From assembly GCF_014647415.1 (NCBI RefSeq), contig NZ_BMPD01000010.1, positions 1 to 64,000 of the forward strand: DNA of 64,000 nt, given 5' to 3'. Below are positions 1 to 8,092 of this stretch, one piece after another. Source of the stretch: Haloarcula sebkhae (lineage in GTDB: Archaea; Halobacteriota; Halobacteria; Halobacteriales; Haloarculaceae). Position 1 is the first letter of the stretch, and each line of letters starts with the position of its first letter. Made by a program: the position numbers and the translations under genes. The notes below the pieces were generated by a model. That model did no database searches and was not told the DNA's origin. It saw nothing but the letters and a program-made list of their open reading frames with translations.

Positions 1-90
1 CGTTTTCAGGTGCTTCTGTGGTATTGTCCGAGGGCGGCGTTGTCTCGTTTTCAGGTGCTTCTGTGGTATTGTCCGAGGGCGGTGTTTGCT
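1..90. repeat. 45-bp tandem repeat
   Basis: The unit beginning cgttttcaggtgcttctgtg starts at 1 and again at 46, nearly identical over the full period. It encodes a 15-residue Thr/Pro/Glu unit of the minus-strand surface protein and may continue beyond the window edge. Confidence 0.85.
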
Positions 91-325
91 CATTACCAGA
101 TGAGTTGTTGGTCCTGTCTGGCGTCTGCTCAGAGGTATTGTCAGACTGCTCTGTTTCTGAGGAGTTACTACCTATAGAAAGATTCTGTACAGTGGAAGTG
201 TCATGGCCCGGTCCGCCAGGTTCGGGGGCCGCCAGTGCTGCTGCCCCAGGTGCTGCAGCACTGCTGACAAGGAGAATCGTAAAGACAACAGCGATAATTT
301 GACTGTAAGCACTCTCTCCCATCAT
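1..325 (-). CDS. Secreted/surface Thr-Pro-rich repeat protein (C-terminus cut by window edge)
   Basis: Open from the ATG at 325 (alternative 322) to the window edge with no stop. The N-terminus has a hydrophobic secretion signal ending in an Ala-rich stretch (residues about 8-35). It is followed by a Ser/Thr/Asn/Glu-rich region with N-glycosylation-type NxS/T sites. At the cut end a 15-residue unit (NETTPPSDNTTEAPE) is encoded by a 45-bp tandem repeat, as in stalks of haloarchaeal surface proteins. Two DtxR-like operators lie 200-250 bp upstream, so expression may depend on metal supply; that link is inference. The functional domain, if any, lies outside the window. Confidence 0.7.
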   Translation of the reverse strand, partial: MMGESAYSQIIAVVFTILLVSSAAAPGAAALAAPEPGGPGHDTSTVQNLSIGSNSSETEQSDNTSEQTPDRTNNSSGNEQTPPSDNTTEAPENETTPPSDNTTEAPEN

Positions 326-521
326 GTGTTGGTTCGAGTGTAATTAGCGGCGAGCGGTCGTACACAGACATCAGAGCATTGTAGATCTGTCTGGTTCGAG
401 TTCTTGAGTTCTGGCCCAACACTCAGCGGGGTGATTGTGGGATCTTGGTATAGCTTCCGTTGATACGGGTGTTTTTTCGATTTCGATTCAATAATGTGAA
501 TATTGTTCCTCTTGTACACAT

Positions 522-539
522 TTTTAGGCCAGCCTTAAC
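522..539. promoter_or_regulatory. DtxR/IdeR-like operator (imperfect)
   Basis: TTTTAGG-CCAG-CCTTAAC has the same 7-4-7 geometry as the perfect site before the iron binding protein at 13726. It has two mismatches in the right arm. DtxR-family metal regulators bind TTAGG-type palindromes. The assignment is by pattern only. Confidence 0.5.
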
Positions 540-557
540 ATACAAAAGTGTGGCGGA

Positions 558-575
558 TTTTAGACCGGCCTAAAA
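558..575. promoter_or_regulatory. DtxR/IdeR-like operator
   Basis: TTTTAGA-CCGG-CCTAAAA is a 7-4-7 palindrome with one mismatch. It starts exactly 36 bp after the preceding site, so two dimers could bind a similar face of the helix. The target could be the minus-strand surface protein or a plus-strand transcript. Confidence 0.55.
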
Positions 576-728
576 CTGAGGTAGTACACAACTTTCACAC
601 AGGATATTGACAGCGACGGGAGCAGCATAGTAGCCATTGAAAATCAACGCACACCTGATCGCACGATAGCAGTCCAATCGGTGTGTAAATCGTTTCGATT
701 GTTACTGTAGTGAGAATGACTGGCTAAA

Positions 729-980
729 TTGCGAGCTCACAAGCCTGACAGCTGGACGATAGCCTCGTTTCTCGAAGATAGCAAGGTGATTTCCATCACC
801 GGTAGGAAGTTCGACGGTCAGCTGTGCCTGAACCTCACCGGCGAGCGGGAGGACAGCCCCCGCATCGTCGAAACAGGAATCCTCGATGTCGACGAAAGTG
901 GTGAGCATCTACTGGAGAATACAGTGCCCCGGACAGAGGACGGGACGAGTGTTGTTCTAGACCGACTACTGCCGGAGTAA
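729..980 (+). CDS. Small acidic hypothetical protein, possibly a gene remnant
   Basis: An 83-residue acidic ORF opening with TTG. It is preferred over the overlapping minus-strand frame because of its acidic composition. No ribosome-binding site, TATA box or family could be identified. An in-frame stop lies just upstream, so it may be the tail of a decayed gene. Treat as doubtful. Confidence 0.35.
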   Translation: MRAHKPDSWTIASFLEDSKVISITGRKFDGQLCLNLTGEREDSPRIVETGILDVDESGEHLLENTVPRTEDGTSVVLDRLLPE

Positions 981-1027
981 CAGTGCCGTGATACGGTCTC
1001 TTTATGAATCAAAAGGGTGCGAAATGT

Positions 1028-1045
1028 CTGCTCAATAAGACTGCA
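1028..1045. repeat. 18-bp dispersed repeat, copy 1
   Basis: CTGCTCAATAAGACTGCA occurs here and, identically, at 41287-41304. It may be a remnant of a mobile-element end; no transposase is nearby. Confidence 0.45.
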
Positions 1046-1096
1046 AATGTATCGAAGATATATTGTTCACTGGAGTTACCATTATCTACAACGGGT

Positions 1097-1369
1097 ATGC
1101 AACGCCTCTATATCTATAACGCCGCACTCGTGATAGTCGGAGCCTCACTGGGAGGCCCAGCAGTGCGCTCAATCATTGCTGGAGAGTGGAGTATCTCAAT
1201 ATTGCTTATGACTATTGGTGGGTGCGGACTGGTTCTTGGTGCTGTATCTCAGTCGCTTCGAACCGACCCTGATGATTTTACTGTTTCTACTAGTATGCTG
1301 GTTCTAAATATCGGTGCTGCCTGTCTGGCTCTTTTCGGGACGCTTCTCTCTGCAGCCTCCGGTTGGTAA
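1097..1369 (+). CDS. Small membrane protein
   Basis: Ninety residues from the ATG at 1097. Three hydrophobic segments (about residues 5-25, 30-50 and 66-88) separated by short polar loops suggest an integral membrane protein. An in-frame ATG at 1004 would add a Cys/Lys-containing stretch that overlaps the 18-bp dispersed repeat, so the later start is preferred. No family recognised. Confidence 0.5.
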   Translation: MQRLYIYNAALVIVGASLGGPAVRSIIAGEWSISILLMTIGGCGLVLGAVSQSLRTDPDDFTVSTSMLVLNIGAACLALFGTLLSAASGW

Positions 1370-1582
1370 CCTCACTGTACTGACCACTGGTCGTCGTACT
1401 TGCCAGCAGTCCGTGGTGTTGTTAGCACTCAGTCGCGTGCGTTCAGAAAGAGTAGTATCGTCCCTAAATTGCACTCTCAGCTGACAATACAGAGTTCGTG
1501 GATCGCACAGACGGAACTACACTTCTTCCTATTCAGATAGAGCGGCCAAACACTCAATAATCGGGTTATCCAACAGACGAGT

Positions 1583-1828
1583 ATGGCTACTATCGAAATT
1601 GACGAGGAGGTGTATGAGGCACTCCAAATTCCTGAAGGCGAACGGTCGCAGGCAATGAAAAAAGAGTTGGCTGTCTCGCTGTACGCACGTGATGTCCTTT
1701 CGTTCGGGAAAGCGCGTGCATTGGCAGAGCTATCCCACCGAGAGTTCCAAGCATTACTCGGAGACCGCGAAATCCCACGTCATTACACCGACACTGAACT
1801 TGCCGAAGATCTTGATTATGCCGAATAA
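1583..1828 (+). CDS. UPF0175-family antitoxin
   Basis: An 81-residue protein of UPF0175 type: an N-terminal strand (MATIEIDEEVYEAL) followed by a helix-turn-helix-like segment (SFGKARALAELSHREFQALLG) and an acidic tail. UPF0175 proteins are usually partnered with PIN-like DUF3368 toxins. The toxin gene follows and overlaps by 11 bp, indicating translational coupling. It should bind and neutralise the toxin and probably autoregulate the promoter. Confidence 0.85.
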   Translation: MATIEIDEEVYEALQIPEGERSQAMKKELAVSLYARDVLSFGKARALAELSHREFQALLGDREIPRHYTDTELAEDLDYAE

Positions 1829-2309
1829 CAAGCTTGTAGTCTCGGACACATCACCACTGCTGAATCTTGCACTTATCGATCAACTCACGCTCCTCAAATC
1901 GCAGTTTTCGAGCATCACTATCCCACGTCAGGTTTGGGAGGAACTCACTGACGGAGAGGCAGGTGTCGACGCGCTCCGCTCGTTGCATGACGATGCGTTC
2001 CTGACGATCACCGAGGTCGAACAGTCACACCTCTTCACTGAAATCTTCCACGAGCTGGATCTTGGCGAAACAGCCGCTATTTGTCATGCCATTGAGCAGG
2101 ATGCCGATCTCATCCTCTTGGATGAAAAGGACGGCCGACAGGTGGCTCGAAGACACGACCTGACGGTGACAGGAGTCATCGGGATATTGCTCCGCGGAGC
2201 CAACGCTGGAAATATTGAATTAAAGCACGAACTCGACGCTCTTCGTGACGCCGGATTCTGGATTTCTGATGACCTCTACTCCAAAGTCCTATCTGAAGCA
2301 ACAGAATAG
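1818..2309 (+). CDS. DUF3368 PIN-like toxin
   Basis: 163 residues starting at the ATG at 1818, inside the antitoxin's last codons. An N-terminal VVSDTSPLLNLA motif carries the first PIN acidic residue. Further conserved acids are in DLGETAAICHA and LILLDEKDGRQVA, matching the PIN-like ribonuclease core of DUF3368. The C-terminal part is helical. It probably cleaves RNA when the antitoxin is lost and so stabilises the replicon. Its stop abuts the stop of the convergent minus-strand gene. Confidence 0.85.
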   Translation: MPNNKLVVSDTSPLLNLALIDQLTLLKSQFSSITIPRQVWEELTDGEAGVDALRSLHDDAFLTITEVEQSHLFTEIFHELDLGETAAICHAIEQDADLILLDEKDGRQVARRHDLTVTGVIGILLRGANAGNIELKHELDALRDAGFWISDDLYSKVLSEATE

Positions 2310-3323
2310 CTACCGTTCCCACGGGAAGATACCATGACGCTCGCGATAGGCTTCGATCTGGTCCTGAAACTCCTGCTCCTGGAAGTCTGGCTTGTCGCCG
2401 TGGATGTCTTCGGGAGAGACACCGTCGGGGAGGTGCTCATAGTCCGTAGCCTCCTCCGTGTCGTCCTCCCGCTCGGGCTCGTGGCGGTGCTGTCCACACT
2501 CCCTGCAGGTCCAGATCATACGGTCAAGGTGTGAGTGACACTCGAACCCGTCGAGCCCGTGTGACTCGTGTCCCGTTATGGCGCCACACTGTCGACAGTG
2601 GAACTCAACGCCGAGTGTCCCCAGCTCGGATCTCGCCTGATGACGCTGCACGATGCCGGGAACAAGCCAGTACGTGCTGTCGTCTTGCTGGAACTCGTCT
2701 TTGAGGCGCTGGAACTCCGAGCGGTCGGTGACCGGCGACCCGTCCTCAAGATAGATTCGTGGCTGGACGTCGTCCCCGTCCCAATCGGTCTGCTCGTCGG
2801 CTGTCTCCAAGAGGGCCCCTCCGCGGTCCTCGTCGATCGTGGTTTCGGTCGGAAGCTCGGGCCACCCTTTGGTGAGATTGGTGGCTGGCTCACTCCCGAA
2901 CGCTGCACGGCACTTCACCGTCCCATGAGAGGTGTCCTCGCCGCTCGCGATGCTATCAGACAGGGAGAAGGCCGCAGCGCCGAGGGCTCGTGCGTGGAAG
3001 GTAGTGTTCGCCTCGACGAGCGCGAGCACGACTCGGCCGAATGTCCACTCGCCGAATGGGCCGTCACTGTCGTCGTTGGTAGGCGTCTCTGAAACACTGG
3101 TGTGAGCACAGAACGGACACTGGCGCTCATCCCGGGGGATATCTTTCCCACAGGTCGCACAGGTTCGAGAGGCATCTTCTGGCTCGCTTGGATAGCCACG
3201 GGATTCGAGGATGCGTTCCCGTCCGTTCCCCTTCGATTCAGGATCAGAACTTGCTGAACCACGGATATCCTCGGGGTCGTATTCAGGATTCCGGTCAGTC
3301 ACACGGATGGTTGCGTTCGTCAT
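2310..3323 (-). CDS. Zinc-ribbon hypothetical protein (plasmid module)
   Basis: 337 residues from the ATG at 3323; the upstream in-frame ATG would read through the shared hairpin leader and is rejected. A CATCGK...CPFC zinc ribbon lies near residue 55 and a second Cys/His cluster (CRQCG...CRECGQH) near residues 255-290. Between them lies an acidic region of unknown fold. The T4-hairpin leader at 3334-3358 puts the gene in the same regulatory family as the 33-54 kb block. Function unknown; nucleic-acid binding is plausible. Confidence 0.65.
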   Translation of the reverse strand: MTNATIRVTDRNPEYDPEDIRGSASSDPESKGNGRERILESRGYPSEPEDASRTCATCGKDIPRDERQCPFCAHTSVSETPTNDDSDGPFGEWTFGRVVLALVEANTTFHARALGAAAFSLSDSIASGEDTSHGTVKCRAAFGSEPATNLTKGWPELPTETTIDEDRGGALLETADEQTDWDGDDVQPRIYLEDGSPVTDRSEFQRLKDEFQQDDSTYWLVPGIVQRHQARSELGTLGVEFHCRQCGAITGHESHGLDGFECHSHLDRMIWTCRECGQHRHEPEREDDTEEATDYEHLPDGVSPEDIHGDKPDFQEQEFQDQIEAYRERHGIFPWER

Positions 3324-3333
3324 CGTATTTAAA

Positions 3334-3358
3334 CCCTCAGCCAGAGGGGAGCACAAAA
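3334..3358 (-). promoter_or_regulatory. T4-hairpin leader element
   Basis: Read on the minus strand: TTTTGTG, then stem CCCTC / GAGGG with a 5-nt loop, 10 nt before the start codon of the 2310-3323 gene. First copy of the 20-member family. Confidence 0.7.
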
Positions 3359-3389
3359 GCAATAGAGACCAACACAGGGAGAGGGCCTG

Positions 3390-3974
3390 CTAGTCGTCGT
3401 TCGTGCTTTCGGCTACTTCCGATACAAACGAGTCTGTCGGCTCGTCGATGTCGTACTGATTGACCAGTTCCAGCCCAGCCAATGCTGCATTTGTGCCTGC
3501 AAGGTCCGCGTTGACCAACTGTCGGAGACGAATCACAGTTTTGCCGGCACGGTCGTAGCCTTCACCACGGAGCTGGTAAAACTCCATGAAGAGGCGTCTC
3601 CAGGCGACTGACGAACCAGTCACTGTGAGGTCCCAGTCGGCTTCAACCTTTGACGACGACTGCCGGCGGTAGTGTCCCTCAACTCTGTCGAGTAAGCCGT
3701 CAATGATCGCGCCCTTGTTACCCGTTCGTCTGTTTTTGCGAAAGGTTGGGTCGATGAGGTCTTTCCACTCGTCAAGGGAGTCGATCTCGTGCTCGATAAC
3801 TAGTTCGACTTCGACTGTTTCGAGACAATCGGTTTGCGAACTTTCGTCGACGCGCCGAAGTCGGTTTGCAGTCCCTTCGGCTTGGACTGTGAGTTCTGGA
3901 AACTGCGCTTCGGTGGATTCGGTTTCTGGGTGCTGTTCTCCGTTCTGACCGCTTTTGCTGGTCTTTGATGCCAT
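3390..3974 (-). CDS. Hypothetical protein (plasmid module)
   Basis: 194 residues from the ATG at 3974. An upstream ATG at 4055 would translate the hairpin leader and is rejected. An acidic, low-complexity N-terminus (about 45 residues) precedes a mixed alpha/beta core with a conserved-looking basic stretch (FRKNRRTGNKGA) and a helical C-terminus. No recognised domain. The long type of T4-hairpin leader lies upstream. A small leader-bearing gene at 33.3 kb shares this leader type but not this protein sequence. Confidence 0.6.
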   Translation of the reverse strand: MASKTSKSGQNGEQHPETESTEAQFPELTVQAEGTANRLRRVDESSQTDCLETVEVELVIEHEIDSLDEWKDLIDPTFRKNRRTGNKGAIIDGLLDRVEGHYRRQSSSKVEADWDLTVTGSSVAWRRLFMEFYQLRGEGYDRAGKTVIRLRQLVNADLAGTNAALAGLELVNQYDIDEPTDSFVSEVAESTNDD

Positions 3975-4002
3975 AGTATGGTCGAGAGCGCTCTCACTGG
4001 AA

Positions 4003-4031
4003 CGCCCCTCACCTGACTGGGGGCGAAAAAA
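4003..4031 (-). promoter_or_regulatory. T4-hairpin leader element (long type)
   Basis: T6 then stem CGCCCC / GGGGCG (positions 4020-4025 and 4003-4008). The gene-proximal part repeats the motif CCAGTGAGAGCG and contains the palindrome GAGAGCGCTCTC before the ATG at 3974. Confidence 0.7.
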
Positions 4032-4118
4032 TGGGTCCCATGCCTGTGATACCAATCGTTGAATATAGTTTCTTCACCTGTGAAAGCGAGTGAACCAACT
4101 GCAGGGTAGACCTGCGGA

Positions 4119-4535
4119 CTAGTCAGTATGACAAGTAGGGTTGTCGATCGGACAGTCAGCGCTATGCACATAAAATGACGTTGTCTGGTCCTGGACTCCA
4201 GCTATGACACTTACACAGCCGTCTCGATCTTCTGTATTGAAGCTATTCCACTCCCCAGCTTCATGGCGAGTCATTATTTTTAACGGTGTATCTGGCCAGA
4301 CACAATCGATGATAATCCAATCAGGGTCTACTGTGAGTTCACGAGTCTCCGTATGAACTACTTCATCAGTATCAGTGCGTTCTATCCGTAATCCCACTGG
4401 GACTGTAGTAGATTCTGTGTTTACGAAACTGAGTTTCTGCATCGTCGCATACCCCTTACTACCAGTAGAGGAACAGCCCGCTAGTAGACCGATTCCCCCA
4501 CCCGCAGTAACATGAAGTAGCTCCCGTCGCTTCAC
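4119..4535 (-). CDS. Twin-arginine lipoprotein of unknown function
   Basis: 138 residues. The N-terminus KRRELLHVTAGGGIGLLAGCSS is a Tat signal followed by a lipobox (LAGC), so the mature protein should be lipid-anchored outside the cell. The mature part is beta-rich with three further cysteines and resembles small haloarchaeal Ig-like or cupredoxin-like lipoproteins, though no family can be named with confidence. Low-GC codon use compared with the ABC operon to its right. Confidence 0.75.
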   Translation of the reverse strand: MKRRELLHVTAGGGIGLLAGCSSTGSKGYATMQKLSFVNTESTTVPVGLRIERTDTDEVVHTETRELTVDPDWIIIDCVWPDTPLKIMTRHEAGEWNSFNTEDRDGCVSVIAGVQDQTTSFYVHSADCPIDNPTCHTD

Positions 4536-5035
4536 GACTAACCTCTCCGGTAACTCCGGTAAGTGCTTTCCCCGTACTGACGGATATAGACGAGAGAATA
4601 GTTGATCATAACAGCTTCTAACTAACCAACACTATGCCGCTGCTACCACCGTATGTTGGTTAGCGAGCCACCCATTTGGAGGTCCAAGAGGATTTACGCA
4701 TCAGTCGCTCGTCAGCTACGAATACATACTCACGCCATCGTGGGCCTCTCTAACAGGCCCCCGGCACGTAGTCGCGGTCGGAGTGTGGGGTGTAAGAGCA
4801 GCGGCGTGACAAAGGTCTATATGATGTCGAGGTGACGCTCAACCAAGCGTATGGATATGGTTCAGGGATGCAATAGCAAGGGCCTCTCCACGCTATTCGT
4901 GAAGCCGACCCGGAGAAAGTACCCAACTGGGGCGTATACGACCCAGATGAGGGTCCATGTGGAGACCGTATAGCCACGCTTACTGACGATGGAACGCCCA
5001 CCCCTGATTCGAGTCCCATACCCAGTGCATACAGC
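4536..5035. other. Intergenic region with inverted repeat and a possible gene fossil
   Basis: Holds the CTAACCAACA inverted repeat (4622-4663). The plus-strand reading at about 4875-5054 is acidic and protein-like (AIREADPEKVPNWGVYDPDE) but has a stop in frame just upstream and no start, so it is probably a gene remnant. No intact gene is supported. Confidence 0.4.
4622..4663. repeat. Inverted repeat CTAACCAACA / TGTTGGTTAG, copy 1
   Basis: Perfect 10-bp arms at 4622-4631 and 4654-4663 with a 22-bp spacer. The same arms recur at 51854-51894. Confidence 0.6.
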
Positions 5036-6121
5036 TCAGCTTCGGCCGGGATTTGAAGCCAAGTCTCGGTCCAGTACATTCTCGTTGTCGTCTGTGTCTG
5101 CTTCGCCCGTTGCTTCTGGAGCATGAGGACACCGGACACGTGTGTTCTGAACCGCTTCGAGTGAAGGATGTTGTTCCTCACACGATTGTGTCACAGCTGG
5201 ACAACGTGGGTGGAACGGACATCCTTCTGGTCGGTCTGCTGGGTCAGGAGGAGCACCGCGAAGCGGCATTGGTGGGGTGTCTCGTGGGTCATCACTTGGA
5301 ATCGCACGAATTAATGCTTCAGTATATGGATGGTTAGGGGACTGGAACAGTTTGTTTGCTTGCCCGAATTCGACGATCTCGCCAGCATACATTACCGCGA
5401 CCCTGTCGGCAAGGAACCTGACGACATCGAGGTCATGGGAAATAAACAGGTAGCCGACACCAAACTGCTGTTGTACGTCCGCAAGAAGTGACAGCACTCT
5501 CGCCTGTGTTGCCATATCGAGTCCGGAAACCGGCTCATCGAGGACGATTACGTCAGGGTCGTGCGCGATAGCCCGGGCAAGAGCGACGCGTTGTATCTGT
5601 CCACCAGAGAGTTCTCTCGGATACCGATCAGCGATTTCTGGAGTGAGGTCGACGCTACACAAGAGCTCAGCAACGTCGTCAGGCCCAGTTCCATGTATCG
5701 ACGCCGTGGTTGCATCGCCAGTGGCTTCAGCAATTGACCGGCCGACAGGCCACCGGGGATCAAAGCTCCCCCGGGCGTGTTGAAACACGACGCCGACTCG
5801 CCGCCGTTGTGCGGTGGAACGCTCTGAGAGGTCACCGACACGGGTTCCATCGAGACAAACTTGGCCATCGTCCGGGGTGAGCTGCCCGGTAGTGAGTTTC
5901 GCGAGCGTTGACTTCCCGCAGCCACTCTCACCAACAAGCCCCAGCGTTTCACCATGTTGGACCGCCAGAGACACATCACAGACCGCTTTCGCCGATGGAT
6001 CTCTGCCACGCAACCGGTCGAGGATAGATCGCTTCGGTGAGAACGCTTTCGAGACGTTCTGTACTTCAACCACAGGAGCACCGGTCTGTGCATCGTCTGG
6101 AGTCTGGCTACGCTGTGTCAT
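5036..6121 (-). CDS. Oligopeptide/nickel-type ABC transporter ATPase (DppF-like)
   Basis: 361 residues from the ATG at 6121. Walker A GESGCGKST, signature ELSGGQIQR, Walker B VIVLDEP and a switch His in FISHDLD are all present. The C-terminal oligo_HPY region (HPYTEAL, then GCPFHPRCP with clustered Cys) is typical of Dpp/Opp/Nik ATPases. The start overlaps the end of the preceding ATPase gene by 14 bp. Last gene of a six-gene importer operon; with its partner it powers uptake of a peptide, nickel or metallophore-like ligand. Confidence 0.9.
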   Translation of the reverse strand: MTQRSQTPDDAQTGAPVVEVQNVSKAFSPKRSILDRLRGRDPSAKAVCDVSLAVQHGETLGLVGESGCGKSTLAKLTTGQLTPDDGQVCLDGTRVGDLSERSTAQRRRVGVVFQHARGSFDPRWPVGRSIAEATGDATTASIHGTGPDDVAELLCSVDLTPEIADRYPRELSGGQIQRVALARAIAHDPDVIVLDEPVSGLDMATQARVLSLLADVQQQFGVGYLFISHDLDVVRFLADRVAVMYAGEIVEFGQANKLFQSPNHPYTEALIRAIPSDDPRDTPPMPLRGAPPDPADRPEGCPFHPRCPAVTQSCEEQHPSLEAVQNTRVRCPHAPEATGEADTDDNENVLDRDLASNPGRS

Positions 6122-7199
6122 GCTGTTGCCCTCCGTCAGCTGCTGGTCTCTCTTGCTGTTCGGACACTGACTGGGCTTCAGAGACTGGCGCTTCCACACA
6201 GGCCAGTCGGTGATCCGACGCGGCCTCCGTTGTTTGAATCGGACCCGAACGACACGCGTCGGTCACGTGCTGACAGTGGTCGGCGAACGGACAGCCCTCG
6301 TGACTGCCGGTGTGGTCCTGTGGACGTGCCATGGCAGAGTGCCCTCGCTCGTCAGCGTCGCTGTTGCGGACAGAACACGAAAGCAGTGCTCTCGTGTACG
6401 GGTGTTTCGGTGCGGTCAGTATCCGCTCAACCGGGCCAGCCTCCATTACCTGTCCGTCATACAGCACCACGACGCGGTCACAGGTCTGTGCAATCACGCC
6501 AATATCATGGGAAATCAGGAGAATGCTGGTGTTTTGCTCGTCACGTAGCGAGCGCAATCGCCTGAGGATATCTGCCTGTGTAGTCGTGTCAAGCGCTGTT
6601 GTCGGCTCGTCGGCAATTAGTAACGCGGGCTCACTTGCGAGTGCAGTTGCGAGAACGGCTCGCTGCCGGAGCCCACCGGAAAGCTCGTGGGGGAACGACG
6701 ACACGCTTGCATCCGGATTCGGGATGCCAACTTGCTCCATCAATTCGATAGCGCGCTCGCGTGCGTTCTCCCACGCTGACCGATCCCGGAACGGTGATAC
6801 ACCGAGGAAATCTAGCAGACGCTGTTTCCCACTCGATTCGTGTATTCGAACCGATTCAGCGATCTGTTCACCGACCGAAAACACCGGGTTCAACGTTTCC
6901 GTCGGGTCCTGAAAAACCATCGAGATACTGTTTCCACGTAGTCGACACAGTGTCGCTTCAGCAGCAGTTGTCAGCTCTCTCCCAGCAAAGGTAATCGATC
7001 CGTCAACGATTTTTCCGGGGGCCTCAAGTCGGCAAATTGATTGGGCAGTAGCGGACTTGCCGCTACCACTTTCGCCCAGTATGCCGACAATTTCGGCGCG
7101 GTCAACAGTGAACGACACCCCGTTGACCGCGTCAACGGTCCCTTGATCGCTGTCGAAACGAGTATGCAGGTTCTCGACGCGAAGCAGTGATTCGCTCAT
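6108..7199 (-). CDS. Oligopeptide/nickel-type ABC transporter ATPase (DppD-like)
   Basis: 363 residues from the ATG at 7199; the longer reading upstream has no homologous character. Walker A GESGSGKSAT, Q-loop VFQDP, signature ELSGGLRQR, Walker B LLIADEP and LLISHD are present. The C-terminal oligo_HPY segment carries HPYTRALL and GCPFADHCQHVTDAC. It lies 2 bp after the permease gene and overlaps the next ATPase gene, so the two ATPases are probably made together and pair as a heterodimer. Confidence 0.9.
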   Translation of the reverse strand: MSESLLRVENLHTRFDSDQGTVDAVNGVSFTVDRAEIVGILGESGSGKSATAQSICRLEAPGKIVDGSITFAGRELTTAAEATLCRLRGNSISMVFQDPTETLNPVFSVGEQIAESVRIHESSGKQRLLDFLGVSPFRDRSAWENARERAIELMEQVGIPNPDASVSSFPHELSGGLRQRAVLATALASEPALLIADEPTTALDTTTQADILRRLRSLRDEQNTSILLISHDIGVIAQTCDRVVVLYDGQVMEAGPVERILTAPKHPYTRALLSCSVRNSDADERGHSAMARPQDHTGSHEGCPFADHCQHVTDACRSGPIQTTEAASDHRLACVEAPVSEAQSVSEQQERPAADGGQQHDTA

Positions 7200-7201
7200 T
7201 G

Positions 7202-8092
7202 TTATAGTTCCTCCATCTGGGCTGTTTGCGTGGGTGAAAGCATATCTCGAAGACTGTCTCCGAGAAGATTGAAGCCGAGCACGGTGACCATGATACAGAG
7301 GCCCGGAGCGTTGACAAGCCACCATGCCTGTCTGAGATAGTTGCGTCCGGATGCAAGCATCGTCCCCCATTCAGGTGTGGGTGGCTGTGCGCCCAGCCCA
7401 AGGAATGAGAGTCCCGCAGTGCCAAGAATGACGCTGCCGATGTCGAGCGTTGCCAGAACGACAACTGGTGCAACGACGTTCGGTAGTAAGTGGCGAGTTG
7501 CGATATGCATCCGCGACCGGCCGAGTAATCGTGCGGTGGTCACAAACTCGCGTTCGCGAAGCGAGAGAACGCTACTCCGAACTAACCGTGCGTACGATGC
7601 CCACCCGACGACCGCCAGTGCAAGCATCACGTTCACCAGACTCGGTCCCAGAATCCCAGCGATGACGAGTGCAAGGACGATTCCGGGGAACGCAAGCAGC
7701 GTATCGACAAGTCGCATCAACGCCTCATCGACCCAGCCACCGGCGTAGCCGGCGACAAGACCGACTGCCGTCCCCACGAGAAGGCGCACAGTGGTTACAG
7801 CGACGGCGATACCGAGCGAGAACCGCGCACCGTGAAGAAGTCTGGTCAGTACGTCTCTACCGAGCTGATCGGTCCCGAACGGATGGGACAGCGACGGTGA
7901 CTCAAGCCTGTTCGAAAGATCCTGTTCGGCTGGATCGTAGGGCGAAACAACTGGTCCAAGCGCCGCAAGAACGAGTAACGTGAGCACAACTCCGATCCCA
8001 AATTGTCCGAGGCGGTCAGCTGTGAGTCCATCAGTCCACCCCTGTCGCTTGTCGGCCTGCCGTTTTCTTCTGTTGGCTGCGCGGTCGCTCAT
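7202..8092 (-). CDS. ABC transporter permease (DppC-like)
   Basis: 296 residues. A basic cytoplasmic N-terminus (about 25 residues) precedes a first membrane helix, the OppC-type extracellular segment (SHPFGTDQLGRDVLTRLLHGAR) and four to five more helices. The BPD-type coupling motif lies in EREFVTTARLLGRSRMHIATRHLLPN. The start overlaps the preceding permease stop in an ATGA arrangement. It forms the membrane channel with the DppB-like subunit. Confidence 0.9.
   Translation of the reverse strand: MSDRAANRRKRQADKRQGWTDGLTADRLGQFGIGVVLTLLVLAALGPVVSPYDPAEQDLSNRLESPSLSHPFGTDQLGRDVLTRLLHGARFSLGIAVAVTTVRLLVGTAVGLVAGYAGGWVDEALMRLVDTLLAFPGIVLALVIAGILGPSLVNVMLALAVVGWASYARLVRSSVLSLREREFVTTARLLGRSRMHIATRHLLPNVVAPVVVLATLDIGSVILGTAGLSFLGLGAQPPTPEWGTMLASGRNYLRQAWWLVNAPGLCIMVTVLGFNLLGDSLRDMLSPTQTAQMEEL

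Larger units (their letters stand above)
326..728. other. Intergenic region with two tandem DtxR-like sites
   Basis: About 400 bp between the minus-strand surface protein and a weak plus-strand ORF. It holds two TTTTAG-type palindromes at 522-539 and 558-575, listed separately. Otherwise it is AT-rich with no supported gene. Confidence 0.6.

Noticed and set aside
2568-3092. 174-residue plus-strand ORF
   Set aside because: Shadow of the minus-strand zinc-ribbon gene 2310-3323, whose Cys motifs, leader and composition are coherent.
3975-4055. N-terminal extensions such as FRPQSGEGRSSESALDHT on leader-bearing genes
   Set aside because: Similar extensions appear before unrelated genes (33601-33651, 37560-37616, 39278-39316) because they are translations of the shared DNA leader; the genes start downstream of it.
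4653-4835. 60-residue plus-strand ORF
   Set aside because: Basic, low-complexity reading overlapping the inverted repeat; no start signal.
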